Positions 46,497-57,839 of a stretch of DNA of 64,000 bases are shown here, in pieces (positions within the stretch are counted from its first letter, which is position 1; each line of letters opens with the position of its first letter). The stretch lies in assembly GCA_947623455.1 (NCBI GenBank), contig OX392535.1, forward strand, positions 33,194,688 to 33,258,687, written 5' to 3'. The translations under genes and the position numbers were made by a program. The DNA comes from Mimachlamys varia (Eukaryota > Mollusca > Bivalvia > Pectinida > Pectinidae). The notes below the pieces were generated by a model. The model was not told the DNA's origin. It saw only the letters and a list, made by a program, of their open reading frames with translations, and ran no database searches.

Positions 46497-48492
46497 TCAA
46501 TCATCACCGTACCAAACCTACCCATCTTTTGTCCACTAACAACAGCTAATGTACAGCTAATGATCATCCAGCGCAGCCAAAAACTATAACACACCTGTAG
46601 CTTACATTAGTCTACATCTCACTTCTTATTGTGAAAGGAGGAAGATCTTAACTCAACAGTAACTAATAGGGATAGACTTTTTTCTCACAGAATGTATAGG
46701 AAGAAAAATTTCATCTATTCTCATAGCCATAGATAAGGTATCTGTTGAATATAATTGGCAATTCAATTGCACAATATTTAATTCTTATTGTTAGACCTTA
46801 TTCTGTTAGAAAGTGATATTGCTGAGCACTATTACATGCTCTAAACAGGACTGTCATTTTTTTTACATCAATGTGAATAAAATCATATGGTTTCTTGTAA
46901 AAATTATTTCAGTAAAAAAAAGTTCTAAGTTTTTAAATATGAGTTACATAGTTTTATGATAGAAGGAAATAGATTTGAACTCCTTGATAGTTTGTATAGA
47001 AATATAGTTTCCTTCCTAAAACGTTTTGTTATCAGTATGTTGGTCTCTTTGATTCCTGTAAATTGGTAGACTTTGCTTTGTGTTATTGGTATAATTGAGT
47101 CAACTAGGGGAGCCTTTACTGCCCTTACTGGCCTTAGTCGACCCACACCATCCATTATAAAGGTAAAGCAGTATGACAAATGGTGCCTGTTAACTTCCCC
47201 TCGCCTCGTAGATTGGCCTTTTGGTGCTGCTTTTACACACATTAGCAGATTCAGTGACCAGACGGCTTCAGGCAATCCAATCCATAATTGGGAGGACAGA
47301 AATTAGAGCAGCTATCAGAACGACTGGTTTGGGAGTAGTGATCTATATTGATTCCCGACAATATCTCATCACTTACGCACCTACAGCAATCATAGGCCCA
47401 CACAGAACAGCTCTGATAGCACCGACCAGGGGCAAGCTCAAATCGTGTTCAAAGAATAGTTACCGTGTAGATAGTCGTTGTCAAGGGAATTGATATCGTA
47501 CGAGTCGGTAACAATTCGGGAGAACTTTTTAACGCACATCACAGGGATTTGACTCTGACATTCTTATCCCCCAAGTCTTGTATACTTCACTATCAGATGA
47601 GGATAATTTCACCAACATTTTTGAAGTACGTCTTTTCCTTGACGTAAATTTGGTTGGGTTTCGTTTCGCGTGACGGCTGCTTTGAGATATGCCAGACATG
47701 TGAAGAAAAGGCCTTGTCGGCACATCCTACGAGACACATTTAAAATCTTTTATGTTCTGTGTTTTCAATAATTTTATTGACTAATTTGCATTCATCATTG
47801 AATTTGCAAAAAAAAAAGAGTAATAATTTCATTGGTCATGAAAGATTGACTTTTGTACTTTAGTTGGCACAGTTATCAGCAAGTCAAGGTGACCAACTGC
47901 CTCTGACTCAGTGCCATTTCTGTACTTGTTTTTGATTCATTCTTTGTAAGCATTGCGGGAATCCTTAGGCTGTCTGGTCACAATGACCCATACAGATAGT
48001 GTCCACTAAAATGTTCGGTATCATAGACTAATAGGCTCTTCTCCTGCTTGTTACTGTAGACACGCTTGGGCCACATTAAAAATCTAGGGAACAGGTATAA
48101 CAGAGGCCATGAGATCATGCAACTGCAGGCGCAATGTTCCATGGTACTCGAAATTGCTCTAGTGGCGAGACCCCTTAAGTGGTAGAATGCGATGGCGGAA
48201 TATCAAATAAGACTGACGGTCTCATAGGGCCTTGATTTATTTCGGGACACAATGGCCATCACACAAACTCCCGATTGATGCGGACATGCAAACCAAATAC
48301 CGCTGTTATGTGATGTGTACCGGCTTTTTACAGTAACAACCCACTGGGTGTTCATACGTACGCAAGCAGCCAGTGCCAAACCTTGGCTCGGTATGGTTGT
48401 TAGTCATTGCTGAATACGTGTGTAGGAGAATCAACACATCATTTCATCAATACAGTACCCGTAACTTGTACCCAGAGGTGTTATAATTTCTA

Positions 48493-48579
48493 TCTCATTC
48501 AATCCTAAAAATCCATAATGAACTATTCCAACCTTTGGATTGGAAGGGTTCAAATGTGTCTGCAGTGGGGAATGAGTTG
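48493..48579 (+). repeat. Hairpin MITE (CACCCCTGAA family)
   Basis: 'CTCATTCAATCCTAAAAATC' and 'GTGTCTGCAGTGGGGAATGA' around 'TTCCAACCTTTGGATTGGAA'. Confidence 0.8.
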
Positions 48580-48623
48580 ATTAGGAGTATGTGTTACCAA
48601 TGACTGAACTATGTTTGAGTGCT

Positions 48624-48714
48624 TTAACTAATTCACCCCTAAAATTTTATCATGAACTATTGCAACCTTTGAATTGGAAGGGTTCAAATGTGTCTTCAGG
48701 GGTGAATAAGTTAA
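48624..48714 (+). repeat. Hairpin MITE (CACCCCTGAA family)
   Basis: 'TTAACTAATTCACCCCTAAA' and 'TTCAGGGGTGAATAAGTTAA' around 'TTGCAACCTTTGAATTGGAA'. It lies only 45 bp after the previous copy, in the same orientation. Confidence 0.85.
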
Positions 48715-49882
48715 TAACCTAGCTGTGTTCTGGTGCCAGTATGATACGCTTTTTTATTTGGTTCCGTTATCTACCAAGGTAGGTTAATCAGAAGTTTATG
48801 AATAAAACCATTTCTTTCTGCCAAAACATTTCGTTTTTTCTGAGTAACTATACCAACCTAAATGTCCTAATCTTTGATTGACCTGTTTGCTGTTAAGTAA
48901 TGATGTTTATGAACTATTCTGAATTTCATTGAGATCTGTTTGTTGGCATGACATACCCTTTCTTTCTCTAAGTTTATCTAATATTGACTGTTTTGATGTT
49001 CATGATTCAACCTAATGTTATCTACCTTGAATTGTGCTGCATTGCTGCATAAGGTTCCAATAATGTCTGGCTAATTAATTAAAGCTTCTTTTTTTAACTC
49101 AAATTTTGTTTCTACAGAATTATGTATATTGCCAGTTTGTTTTTCCTTTGACGTATCATTGCTGTTCTATAGAGCTACTGACTTTTTGACCAGTACAGCA
49201 CTGTAAAGTAACTGTCTGCTAAATATTTGATACACATTGTTAGTTATGGGACCACAAAGATAATTAAATTGTTCAGTCAGACTGGAGATTGTACTTATTC
49301 AAAGAATGGTGCGCGTAGATTTTGTACTTTAGCAGCAGTGCTACGTTCTCTACGACACCAAGGAGACTGGAGCCCATCTGCTTTCCCTAGACAGGTGCAC
49401 TAAGTACCCAAACAGAATAGTACACGCTTTATATTGGCATGTGTAATTTTGAGTAGGGGGTTGAGCTGAACAGCTCATCAGCTGAGACCTACAGTTGCAG
49501 GTAGAGAGGGTCAATTAGAACAGCAATGATCGATCAAATGTACAGGAAATTATCTGCAATCCAAGCTCATCGTTCGTTGAACACAGAGACCAATTATTAG
49601 AGGAAAATGAAGGATTAAGTAAAAGTTGTTGTTTTTGCTCAGTCCCGAGGGGAGGCATGTCAACGGTGAAGTTCGTACGACACCGGAATCAGACTCCGTC
49701 AACACCTCTACCAATATATCTGTCCATTTTGACAATGAAAGGTAAAAGATGCCGCCATTAAGTGATTATAGGCAGTATATTACCCTGACAGAGTCCACGT
49801 TGCCTGCTATAGATACTGACTGGGCTCTACACAACCAAGTTCGTCATGGCAAAGCGAGATGAGGGGCATTGTGGGGTAGTGT

Positions 49883-49970
49883 TTAACTTATTCACCCCTG
49901 AATTTTCATAAAGAACTATTCTAACCTTTGAATTGGAAGAGTTCAAATTTGTGTTCAGGGGTGAATGAGA
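49883..49970 (+). repeat. Hairpin MITE (CACCCCTGAA family)
   Basis: 'TTAACTTATTCACCCCTGAA' and 'GTGTTCAGGGGTGAATGAGA' around 'TTCTAACCTTTGAATTGGAA'. Confidence 0.85.
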
Positions 49971-50807
49971 TGGGTTAATGGGGCGGAGAATTGGGAATAT
50001 GAGAAAGAAAAATGGCAAAGATTACAGAAACATTTTAGGCTAGATGAAAATATTGATAAAAATTGTTAGATAATTAGGGTTCAGGAAGAACGAGAGAAAG
50101 GAAAGGTATAGAAGGCAGAAGCCTGTTACGTTCAGGGATTGCATAGGGATTAGAAAAGGCTTGTAAGGCAGGAACAGGGATGGCATAGGGATTAGAAAAA
50201 AGTTTGTAAGGCAGAACAGAGGATGGCATTGAGGACAGGACATTAAAGTGTTATCCTGAGGGAAAGCTGGATGTTCATCTTGAGGATATTATTGGACAGA
50301 AACACATGGCATAATGAGTGAAAACATGTGTTTATAATTAAGTGTTGAATCAAAATGTTTTAAGACCACACAAAACCTGAGGTCAGATGAACCTTGATCT
50401 ATATTAGCACCTCTGTGGGTGGCTGGGCACCTCGGTCTGTCCTCGTCTGTATAGGCTAAGGGGGAATGGAGCCAGCCATGTCAGATTATAAGTGGGTTAG
50501 GGAGGGGGATGGATTTACAATAATAGAAGGCAAGAGTACAGGTAATAATAGGGAATATGTGCCAACATTTCTATGTAACTTTGAATAATAACTGGAGAAG
50601 GCTACATGCAAAACTAATGGAAAGTCAAGGAGAATGGAGATGCTTAGGCTTTTGTTTCAGATTTATGGGCATTTGGCTTTGAAAGCTACAATACTCTAAA
50701 GTCTTAAGTCCAATTTAGAGATATATACAGGTCAAACTTTATAGAATTAGGACCAATTGTTAGTGGCTGATTGAAGGTAAACAGGTTGAAAAATAAGGGT
50801 AACTTTT

Positions 50808-50895
50808 CACTCGTTCACCCCTGCGACTTCATAACAAATTTTTCCAAACTTTGAATTGGAAGATTTAGATGCGTCCTCAGGGGTGAATGAATCAA
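50808..50895 (+). repeat. Hairpin MITE (CACCCCTGAA family)
   Basis: 'CACTCGTTCACCCCTGCGAC' and 'GCGTCCTCAGGGGTGAATGA' around 'TTCCAAACTTTGAATTGGAA'. Confidence 0.82.
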
Positions 50896-52170
50896 TTTTG
50901 TAGAGTGATGGGTTGTAAGTGAAGAAGAGGGATGAAGAAAACACTTGGTTGATGTAGACCCATTCAGTGATTAGTCTCCTTGCCACTGCACCAGTTATCT
51001 CCCCTGACTTGACATTTATAGCTACATGTTTATATAGAGCATGTACTTTGCTACATACAATCTGCTTGTTACCGTTGCCTGCATGAGGTTCCCTTTAAGC
51101 AACAGCAGTCTTTCTATTTGTACTCAATATATTGCATGACAGCTGATAAACAGGTTACTGGTGCATGCTTCAGCAGCTTCCACTACAAGAATTACATTAA
51201 CATATTTTTTGCAGATTTTTTTTTAAAATGAATCTTTGTCTGCATGGATGCATAAGCTTAATTGAATGAATTTGTAAAATATGTATTTTGCTTTAGCTGC
51301 AACTGTTTATCACATGCAGGCCTCAGTTATTCCATGAATTAATAATAATCAACAAGAAGATGAGTTTGCATCTTTCAGTGCAGTTACATTCAGCAAAACA
51401 ACTCCAGTACTTCAATTCTTGTACATCTTTCAAATTTTTCATTGGGGGAAATAATGCAGCAAAACTTATATAAGAAATTTTAAAAAATCAACTCTATCTT
51501 ATAACAATCAATGTTTGACAAATTAGGGGTGAGAAATGCCACAATTCAAGGTGTTCTCTGAAATTGATTTATTAAATCTGAGCAAACAGGAATGTGTTGA
51601 GAATATATAGTAACTGATGATGTAATTGACCGAGAGTGAAATAATGGATGGCAATGTCTCCAAAATAAGGATATTTGGCAAGTATATTCATGTGTAGACA
51701 TTTTTTAGCGCTTCGGTTTGAATTAAGCTTACTAGCGTATGCATGAGCAGCACAGCTTCAGAATCCAAGCAGCAGACGTTATGTACGTGGGTGTATAGTG
51801 AGTGATAATGGATGATCTCCATTAATCTTTGTCACTTCAATCTTCTGCACAAACAAGAAACGATTTAGACTGTACACAAACATTTTGTTGATGCTGAATA
51901 ACACACTCATTAGCTCCTCACTGGTCACTCTCTGTACATGACCAACTTTCCACCGATTCTGTCTTCTGTTCATTAATTATAAGATTATTCTTCTTTTCTT
52001 TAAATAAACTTTGGGTAGTTGTGACGATAATCATACAAATCTATTATGACTTTGACTCATCAATTATTTGAAGGATTATGCAACTGTTAACCATTTATTA
52101 TGCAATCCTCAAAGAACTGTAATATGACTTCTCCCTTAGGTATCATAAGAATTGAATTTATGTTTTATAA

Positions 52171-52412
52171 TACTGTAAATGTTCTTATTTTAGCAGTAAT
52201 CTTATTTTAGCGGTAATCTTATTTTAGCGGTAATCTTATTTTAGCGATTTTCGCACCAAAATCAATCTGCTAAATTGCGATTACACTGATGACAGTTTCT
52301 TTTACTTTCTACGGCAAGTATTGTGAATTGGCCAATTCATCATTTCGTTGATCTGTTCAAATTTGAATGTGCGCTAAAATTTGAGCGTGTCAAAATAAGT
52401 ATATTTACAGTA
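52171..52412. mobile_element. 242-bp MITE with 18-bp internal repeats
   Basis: The ends TACTGTAAATGTTCTTATTT and AAATAAGTATATTTACAGTA form an imperfect inverted pair of about 21 bp. Just inside the left end, 'AATCTTATTTTAGCGGT' is repeated about four times (52185-52247). Its ends resemble the smaller MITE at 6086. The terminal TA may be the target duplication. Confidence 0.78.
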
Positions 52413-52740
52413 GCTGTTATAATGATGCTGTTTAATTCATTAAAATTACCTTTAACCTTACGCATTTCTTTTTGATGTGATAATATTTAACCTTGACTTA
52501 ACGATGCAATGACCTTCACCTTAACCTTCGTTAATTGTATTTCTGTGCCTGTCAAACTTGTAACTTTTGTAGATTTATACAATTACTAACCTATATGTGT
52601 TTGTTGGTCATGTTTTTTTGTGTTCAATTGTTTTAAACTTTCTCAGTTTAAACATTTTATCCAAGTATTGGAATTTTTTTTCTTAATTTACTTATTATTG
52701 ATTACTCCCTCCACAAAGTTGGAATTTTAACGCTCAGCCC

Positions 52741-52820
52741 ATTCACCCCTAAATCACATTTGGACCTTACAAATTCAAAGGATGGGCTAATCCACTTTAA
52801 AAGTACAGGGATGAATGAGA
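52741..52820 (-). repeat. Hairpin MITE (CACCCCTGAA family), inverse orientation
   Basis: 'ATTCACCCCTAAATCACATT' and 'AAAGTACAGGGATGAATGAG' with the reversed centre 'CTTACAAATTCAAAGGATGG'. Confidence 0.72.
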
Positions 52821-53996
52821 TTTTCTAATGATAAACCATCCTCAGCACATACTGTTTTATTAAAGAGGCATACATTCCTAACGGATATGCATTTCTTACA
52901 GCATGCCTGTTAATTTTCAAGACAATTTAATTGATGAATATTATAATGGCTTTATTTTGAAGGATCTGGTTTGGTTTATTATAGGTGTTCATAAAGAAAA
53001 AATGTCCTGAACTGAATTTTTCACTAACGTGTATATGTATTCTCTAACTCGATTTTGTGTTAAGCCATTTCAGATATTAAAGCACTCTATATGTTTAATG
53101 ATCCTATGTTACTGCTGTCTCGTGTACAATATGGCTGTATGTAGTACCTGGAAACCTCCATCAAAGACGAAACAATGTCAAATTGACTGTCTGCTCATCA
53201 TTTTAATGTATCATAAACAGTAGCTCGGGTGTCAGGACACGCTTGGTTACAACCCAATCACAGTGCGGATAGCCCAGAAGAGCCGATGGATTATTCACTC
53301 CCCAATGTAAATTTCTTGAGATGCGTTTTATGTAACGCCTTATTCTAGGTTAAATCATTTCCTGCCTTAAACACCCGCCTGTATCAATCTTTGCCAGCTT
53401 GACTTATACCTCAAATCGCATCACAGATCATACCAAACCTTGTCAAAAATCAATTAGTTCTGGAGGTCGACAATTATCATTTTGACAGCCCCAAATCCAG
53501 CAGGAATTATGAAGTCAATATGATGCATGAGCAGACAGTTTGAATTTGTTTTCGGACTGTCGATGAATGGTATAATTTTGTGGCCTGTTAACCCTCCCTG
53601 TTTGTTCTGTAACCCATGTGATTACTGAGGTTAGGATATTTATCCTGTCTCATTCCTTCATTTCCTGTGGTGTAATATGTTCCATGTATAACTAATATTG
53701 CATGCATTTTACGATGGTCAAATGAAACTTCTCTTGTTCTGGCGAAACATTTACAAACTGTACAGAATGGATTAACTTTAATTCCATCATACATATTTAT
53801 GGTATTTTTAAACCATGTTCAGCATTATTAGAGCACAATATCCTTGGATACCTGAGAAAGTTAGAATAACAACTTTCAACATAAATTACAAATATTTAAA
53901 AAAAAAAAAAAATCATCAGATTTCATTAGAGGTTTTATTTGACCGTTACAATATAACCCAATGTACACTGTGTGTTTTGTGTGTATGTGTTGACAG

Positions 53997-54116
53997 GCCT
54001 AACCAGACTGTGACCATTCTTGACCATTCCTCCTCACCAATCCAGGAAACAAAGTTGGACCCTCTACCACTGACCCGCCCCTACAGTGGGTCAGTGACTA
54101 ACACACATTTCACCAG
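53997..54116 (+). CDS. Sodium/calcium exchanger, symmetric phase-2 loop exon (120 nt)
   Basis: Acceptor gtgttgacag, donor ACCAG|gtacag. The first base completes an Arg codon with the AG left at 37437; then 39 codons and two bases follow (phase 2). The peptide is PNQTVTILDHSSSPIQETKL, then DPLPLTRPYSGSVTNTHFT, rich in Ser/Thr/Pro and without known domains. At exactly 120 nt it could be skipped without a frameshift. Only one reading frame fits the neighbouring exons and it is open. Membership in the exchanger transcript is inferred. Confidence 0.6.
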
Positions 54117-54511
54117 GTACAGCCGCCTGTTCCATCACACTTTACCTCAGAGGCCCTCACTATTTATCAAGTTCCCAAAACTATGCTGTAAAACAGGGAA
54201 ATTTGCCCTTGTTTAATTTCCCCCTTTTCATCCAACAATAGAAGGGTGAATTTTAGACGGGGCAAATATTTTTCCAAACATAGGCTTTCGTCTCATTTTA
54301 CATATGTGATGAGAATCCAAGTTTGAGAAGGCGAATTTTAGACAGGCCTCCAGGTGAATTCAAATCTTTTCATGAGAGAGTGAAATGAAGACATTGTGAA
54401 AATTCCCCGTTTTACAATAAGTCAAAGTATTAATGGCTGAAAATAGGCCACTCCCATTCAGGAATATCTTATTATCCATTAAACTTCAAGATTGTCCCAT
54501 GCTCAGTTTTG

Positions 54512-54836
54512 ATTATCACATGATCAATCTTGATTGTCACATGATATCAGCCACGAAGATCCTGAACTGTCATGTGATCCAGTCTTGATTGTCACATTAT
54601 CCATGGTAAAAACTCAAGTTGTCACATGATAAGTCATAATTGTCACATGATCAGTGATGAATATCCTAATTGTCATGTGATTCAATTTTGATTGTCACAT
54701 GATCAATTTTTATTGTCACATGATCAAGTTTTATTGTCACATGAACAAATTTGATTGTCACATGATCAATTTTTATTGTCACACGATCAAATTTGATTGT
54801 CACATGATCAATTTTTATTGTCACATGATCAATTAT
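54512..54836 (+). repeat. 21-23-bp repeat built on TGTCACATGATCAA
   Basis: 'GATTGTCACATGATCAATTT' recurs about 13 times, regularly from about 54660 and more loosely before it. Each unit has the near-palindrome TCACATGA (an E-box-like CACATG) and TGATCA. Confidence 0.85.
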
Positions 54837-56901
54837 AAATGCTACAATACATTGTCTGTCTTGGTTGTTAATTGATCATGACTAGAACTGCAGCAATCTC
54901 CATATTACAAAACAAAGTAAAACTCTAAAAACAGACTCACAAACATTTCAATGTGATACGTACAACATTAATTAATAAAGAAGCTTGGCGAGACGAAGTC
55001 CCAGAACATGATGAGTTACATTTACATATATATTAGGGATACATATTAGTTGTGGTAATTGTTGCATGTCCCCCGACACCTATAGACTAATTACTTGCAT
55101 GTTCTGCACATATAAACCAATCTTTACAGTATCTTGTGAATGCTAACTTGTACAGCTTATATTAGTATACAGTTGTCAATGTTTTGTATACATATATTCC
55201 ATATAATCAGGTGCTAATTTGTTCAGTAACGAAATAAAAAAAAAATGAGGCAAAAAGTCTTCATGTTTTAACATTTTCAATTTATTTGCAGCTACATGTT
55301 TCATTAATATTTAACATTGGTTGTTCAAAGGCTGATCTTCTCCGTGGTATAATACTTGATTTATAGAGTTGTCCAATTTGTGTTTGAAGTCCAAGGGTAT
55401 TGTGACCATTAGATATTATCTAGTGTAGCCCCAAATATATCATACAGACACCAAATGGTGATTTTGACCTTCACATACTATGTTCACAGAATGACGCATT
55501 TATATAGATCGGCTGTATGATATGTATCCATGTTGCGATTTTGTCCTAATTTGCATAAAATAACCATTACACCGAATAAACTATGAAACTATGGAAATAC
55601 AAAATAACTGACAGGAACTTAAAATGTGTTTCAGCATTTTATGGCAAAAAAATAAGTAGCGAAAAGATAACAAAGGTGAATATTAATTGTGTGTTAAAGT
55701 TGCTTCTACTGAAAGGTTTGAATATAGGTAACATCGTAAATGTTCCGATTAGTATGCATGCATTTCTATTGCAATTTGTTTTATGTTCAAATTATTGGAA
55801 TTTAAAAGTAAAACAACCCTCATGTATTGATATATATATATATATATAAACTCCTGATATTTCATTAACTGGTCATGCAAAAGGCCCATTGTATTAGGAG
55901 AGATAAGTTTTACGTAAGCAGAGCTCTACGCAAACGTTAAGTTGACCTGAAAGGTCCAGTGGTTTTGTATGGTAGCCTTAGAGTCGTGGGGACCCCTGTA
56001 AGATGTGGTTGTATACTGGTAATCTTTGAGATCAGTTGAGTGCCTCACCAAGCATACATAAATACTTCACAAGTCCGTCTTTGTGTTACAGTTATCAGTC
56101 TTGATATGTCAGTGTGTTTTAGTAGGTAATCAAGCAATATAATACCCTAATTTTAAACCGATATGAAAAATTGATTATGATTTGTATTGTAAAATATGAA
56201 CATCAGAGTTACTCTGTGTCACCTTTATTATTGGGCTGTCCTGTATTCCGGGCTAGCCTGATAGTGTGTGTATTATAACAAGTTTTTAGTACAATCGGGT
56301 GTCTTGTCCTTCAAATTCTAACTATAATGAACATGTAATGCTACCCTGATTTTATTTCTCTTTGAAGCTTTTTTTTTGAGAGAGATCTTTACAATTGTTT
56401 TTACTGCAGTAAAACATGCTTGCTGTACACACTTACATAATACCTGATAACTCTGATTGGTTCCTATTGTGTCTGCTGGAAGTGATGTTTTTCAAAATGT
56501 TAAACAGACTACAGCAGCGATTTTGGTCCCCTGGAGTTTATTACAAATACATTTCATCTTTGAAAAATTGTTTTATTAGAATTATTATATTCAAAATTTA
56601 CTACTAACTACAGAAAAGTTCTAGATTCAGAGTACAGTAGTCCAATAGTCTTTGGAAAATTACTTTGGAAAAAAATGTTGCCCTATAATAAGGAAAGACC
56701 CATATTTTTTTCAAACATCTGTGAAATGCAGTTGTAACATCGTTATTACAGCTACGATGTGTCATTCTTGTATCTTCATTTGCTGAAGTGTCTATTGGAT
56801 AAGACATGTGTAAGTAAGGCCACAAAGTGTCTTTTTGACAAAGACACCTGCAACATACATTGCTACAGTGTGGGTAGCTTGATTAATTAGACACTTATAA
56901 C

Positions 56902-57295
56902 TATAGTTACAGTGTGTCCTGCTATATAAAGACACCTGTAACTGGGCTACCATAGTAACTATAGTTACAGTGTGTCCTGCTATATATAGACGCCTGTAAC
57001 TGGGCTACCATAGTAACTATAGTTACAGTGTGTCCTGCTATATATAGACACCTGTAACTAGGCTACCATAGTAACTATTAAGTTACAGTGTGTCCTGCTA
57101 TATATAGACGCCTGTAACTGGGCTACCATAGTAACTATAGTTACAGTGTGTCCTGCTATATATAGACACCTGTAACTGGGCTGCCATAGTAACTATAGTT
57201 ACAGTGTGTCCTGCTATATATAGACACCTGTAACTGGGCTACCATAGTAACTATAGTTACAGTGTGTCCTGCTATATATAGCAACCTGTAACTGG
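56902..57295 (+). repeat. 58-bp satellite, about 6-7 copies
   Basis: The unit 'TATAGTTACAGTGTGTCCTG', 'CTATATATAGACACCTGTAA', 'CTGGGCTACCATAGTAAC' is 58 bp. Diverged relatives continue to about 57540. 'AGTAACTATAGTTACAGT' across the unit junction is palindromic. Confidence 0.9.
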
Positions 57296-57737
57296 GCCAC
57301 TGTAAGTATATTGATTTGTTTTAAACAGTAGTAACTATATATATGTGTGCCCCACTACACTTAGACAATTTTAACTGGGCTACATTGTAAGTAGCTTGCT
57401 TTAGATACCAATAACTAGTTACAGTGTCTTGATACACAAACACATGTAATTATAAGCTATATTATGAGTAGCTAATGGTTTAGAAACTGGTATCTATAGT
57501 TGTGTCTTGCTATAGGCACTTTCAACTGGGTAACAGTATATGAAGCTTAGTTCAAATACTACAATGTACTGTATTTCACTTTGATCATTGTTACTATGAT
57601 TAAGTGACCCTTCTCTAGTCATAGACCACAACTTGGGCTTGTGGATACCAAAATCAAAATCAAGTGCCAATAACTTTTGTTTGAAGTCTGTAAAACATAA
57701 CTACACTACAGTTTGTCCTTCCCTTGCTTTGTTGTAG

Positions 57738-57839
57738 CCACAATGATAAGGGAACAGCCGGAGCAGACCAGGGATCCGTCTCTGATCGTCTCAATGTGGA
57801 GAAGAATACCAAGGAGCCCCAAGCCTTTGCTCGTGCCAG
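57738..57839 (+). CDS. Sodium/calcium exchanger, symmetric phase-2 loop exon (102 nt)
   Basis: Acceptor ctttgttgtag, donor GCCAG|gtcagt. One base completes a Ser codon, then 33 codons (HNDKGTAGADQGSVSDRLNV, EKNTKEPQAFAR) and two bases follow. It is hydrophilic and charged, without a recognised domain. Phase 2 on both sides and a length divisible by three make it a possible cassette exon. It lies 3.6 kb after the preceding exon and 3.5 kb before the next. Confidence 0.6.

Larger units (their letters stand above)
37438..53996 (+). other. Exchanger intron 2 (16.6 kb), repeat-rich
   Basis: Holds two large minisatellites (39.5 and 45.3 kb), eight hairpin MITEs, a GTCACA-rich tract, a 120-bp diverged duplication (46.2 kb), a G14 run and a MITE at 52171. 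Stretches 37.5-39.4, 40.6-42.0, 47.0-48.4 and 50.9-52.1 kb hold nothing I recognise; 47.2-48.4 kb is less AT-rich but without a supported exon. Further exons in this intron cannot be excluded. Confidence 0.55.
54117..57737 (+). other. Exchanger intron 3
   Basis: Contains the TCACATGA repeat tract (54512-54836), the 58-bp satellite (56902-57295) and a short (TA)n microsatellite near 55830. Between 54.9 and 56.8 kb nothing is recognised. Confidence 0.55.

Noticed and set aside
47073..47493. Overlapping open frames of 77 and 90 codons in a less AT-rich stretch
   Set aside because: No recognisable protein, no clear splice sites in exchanger phase, and opposing frames of similar length.
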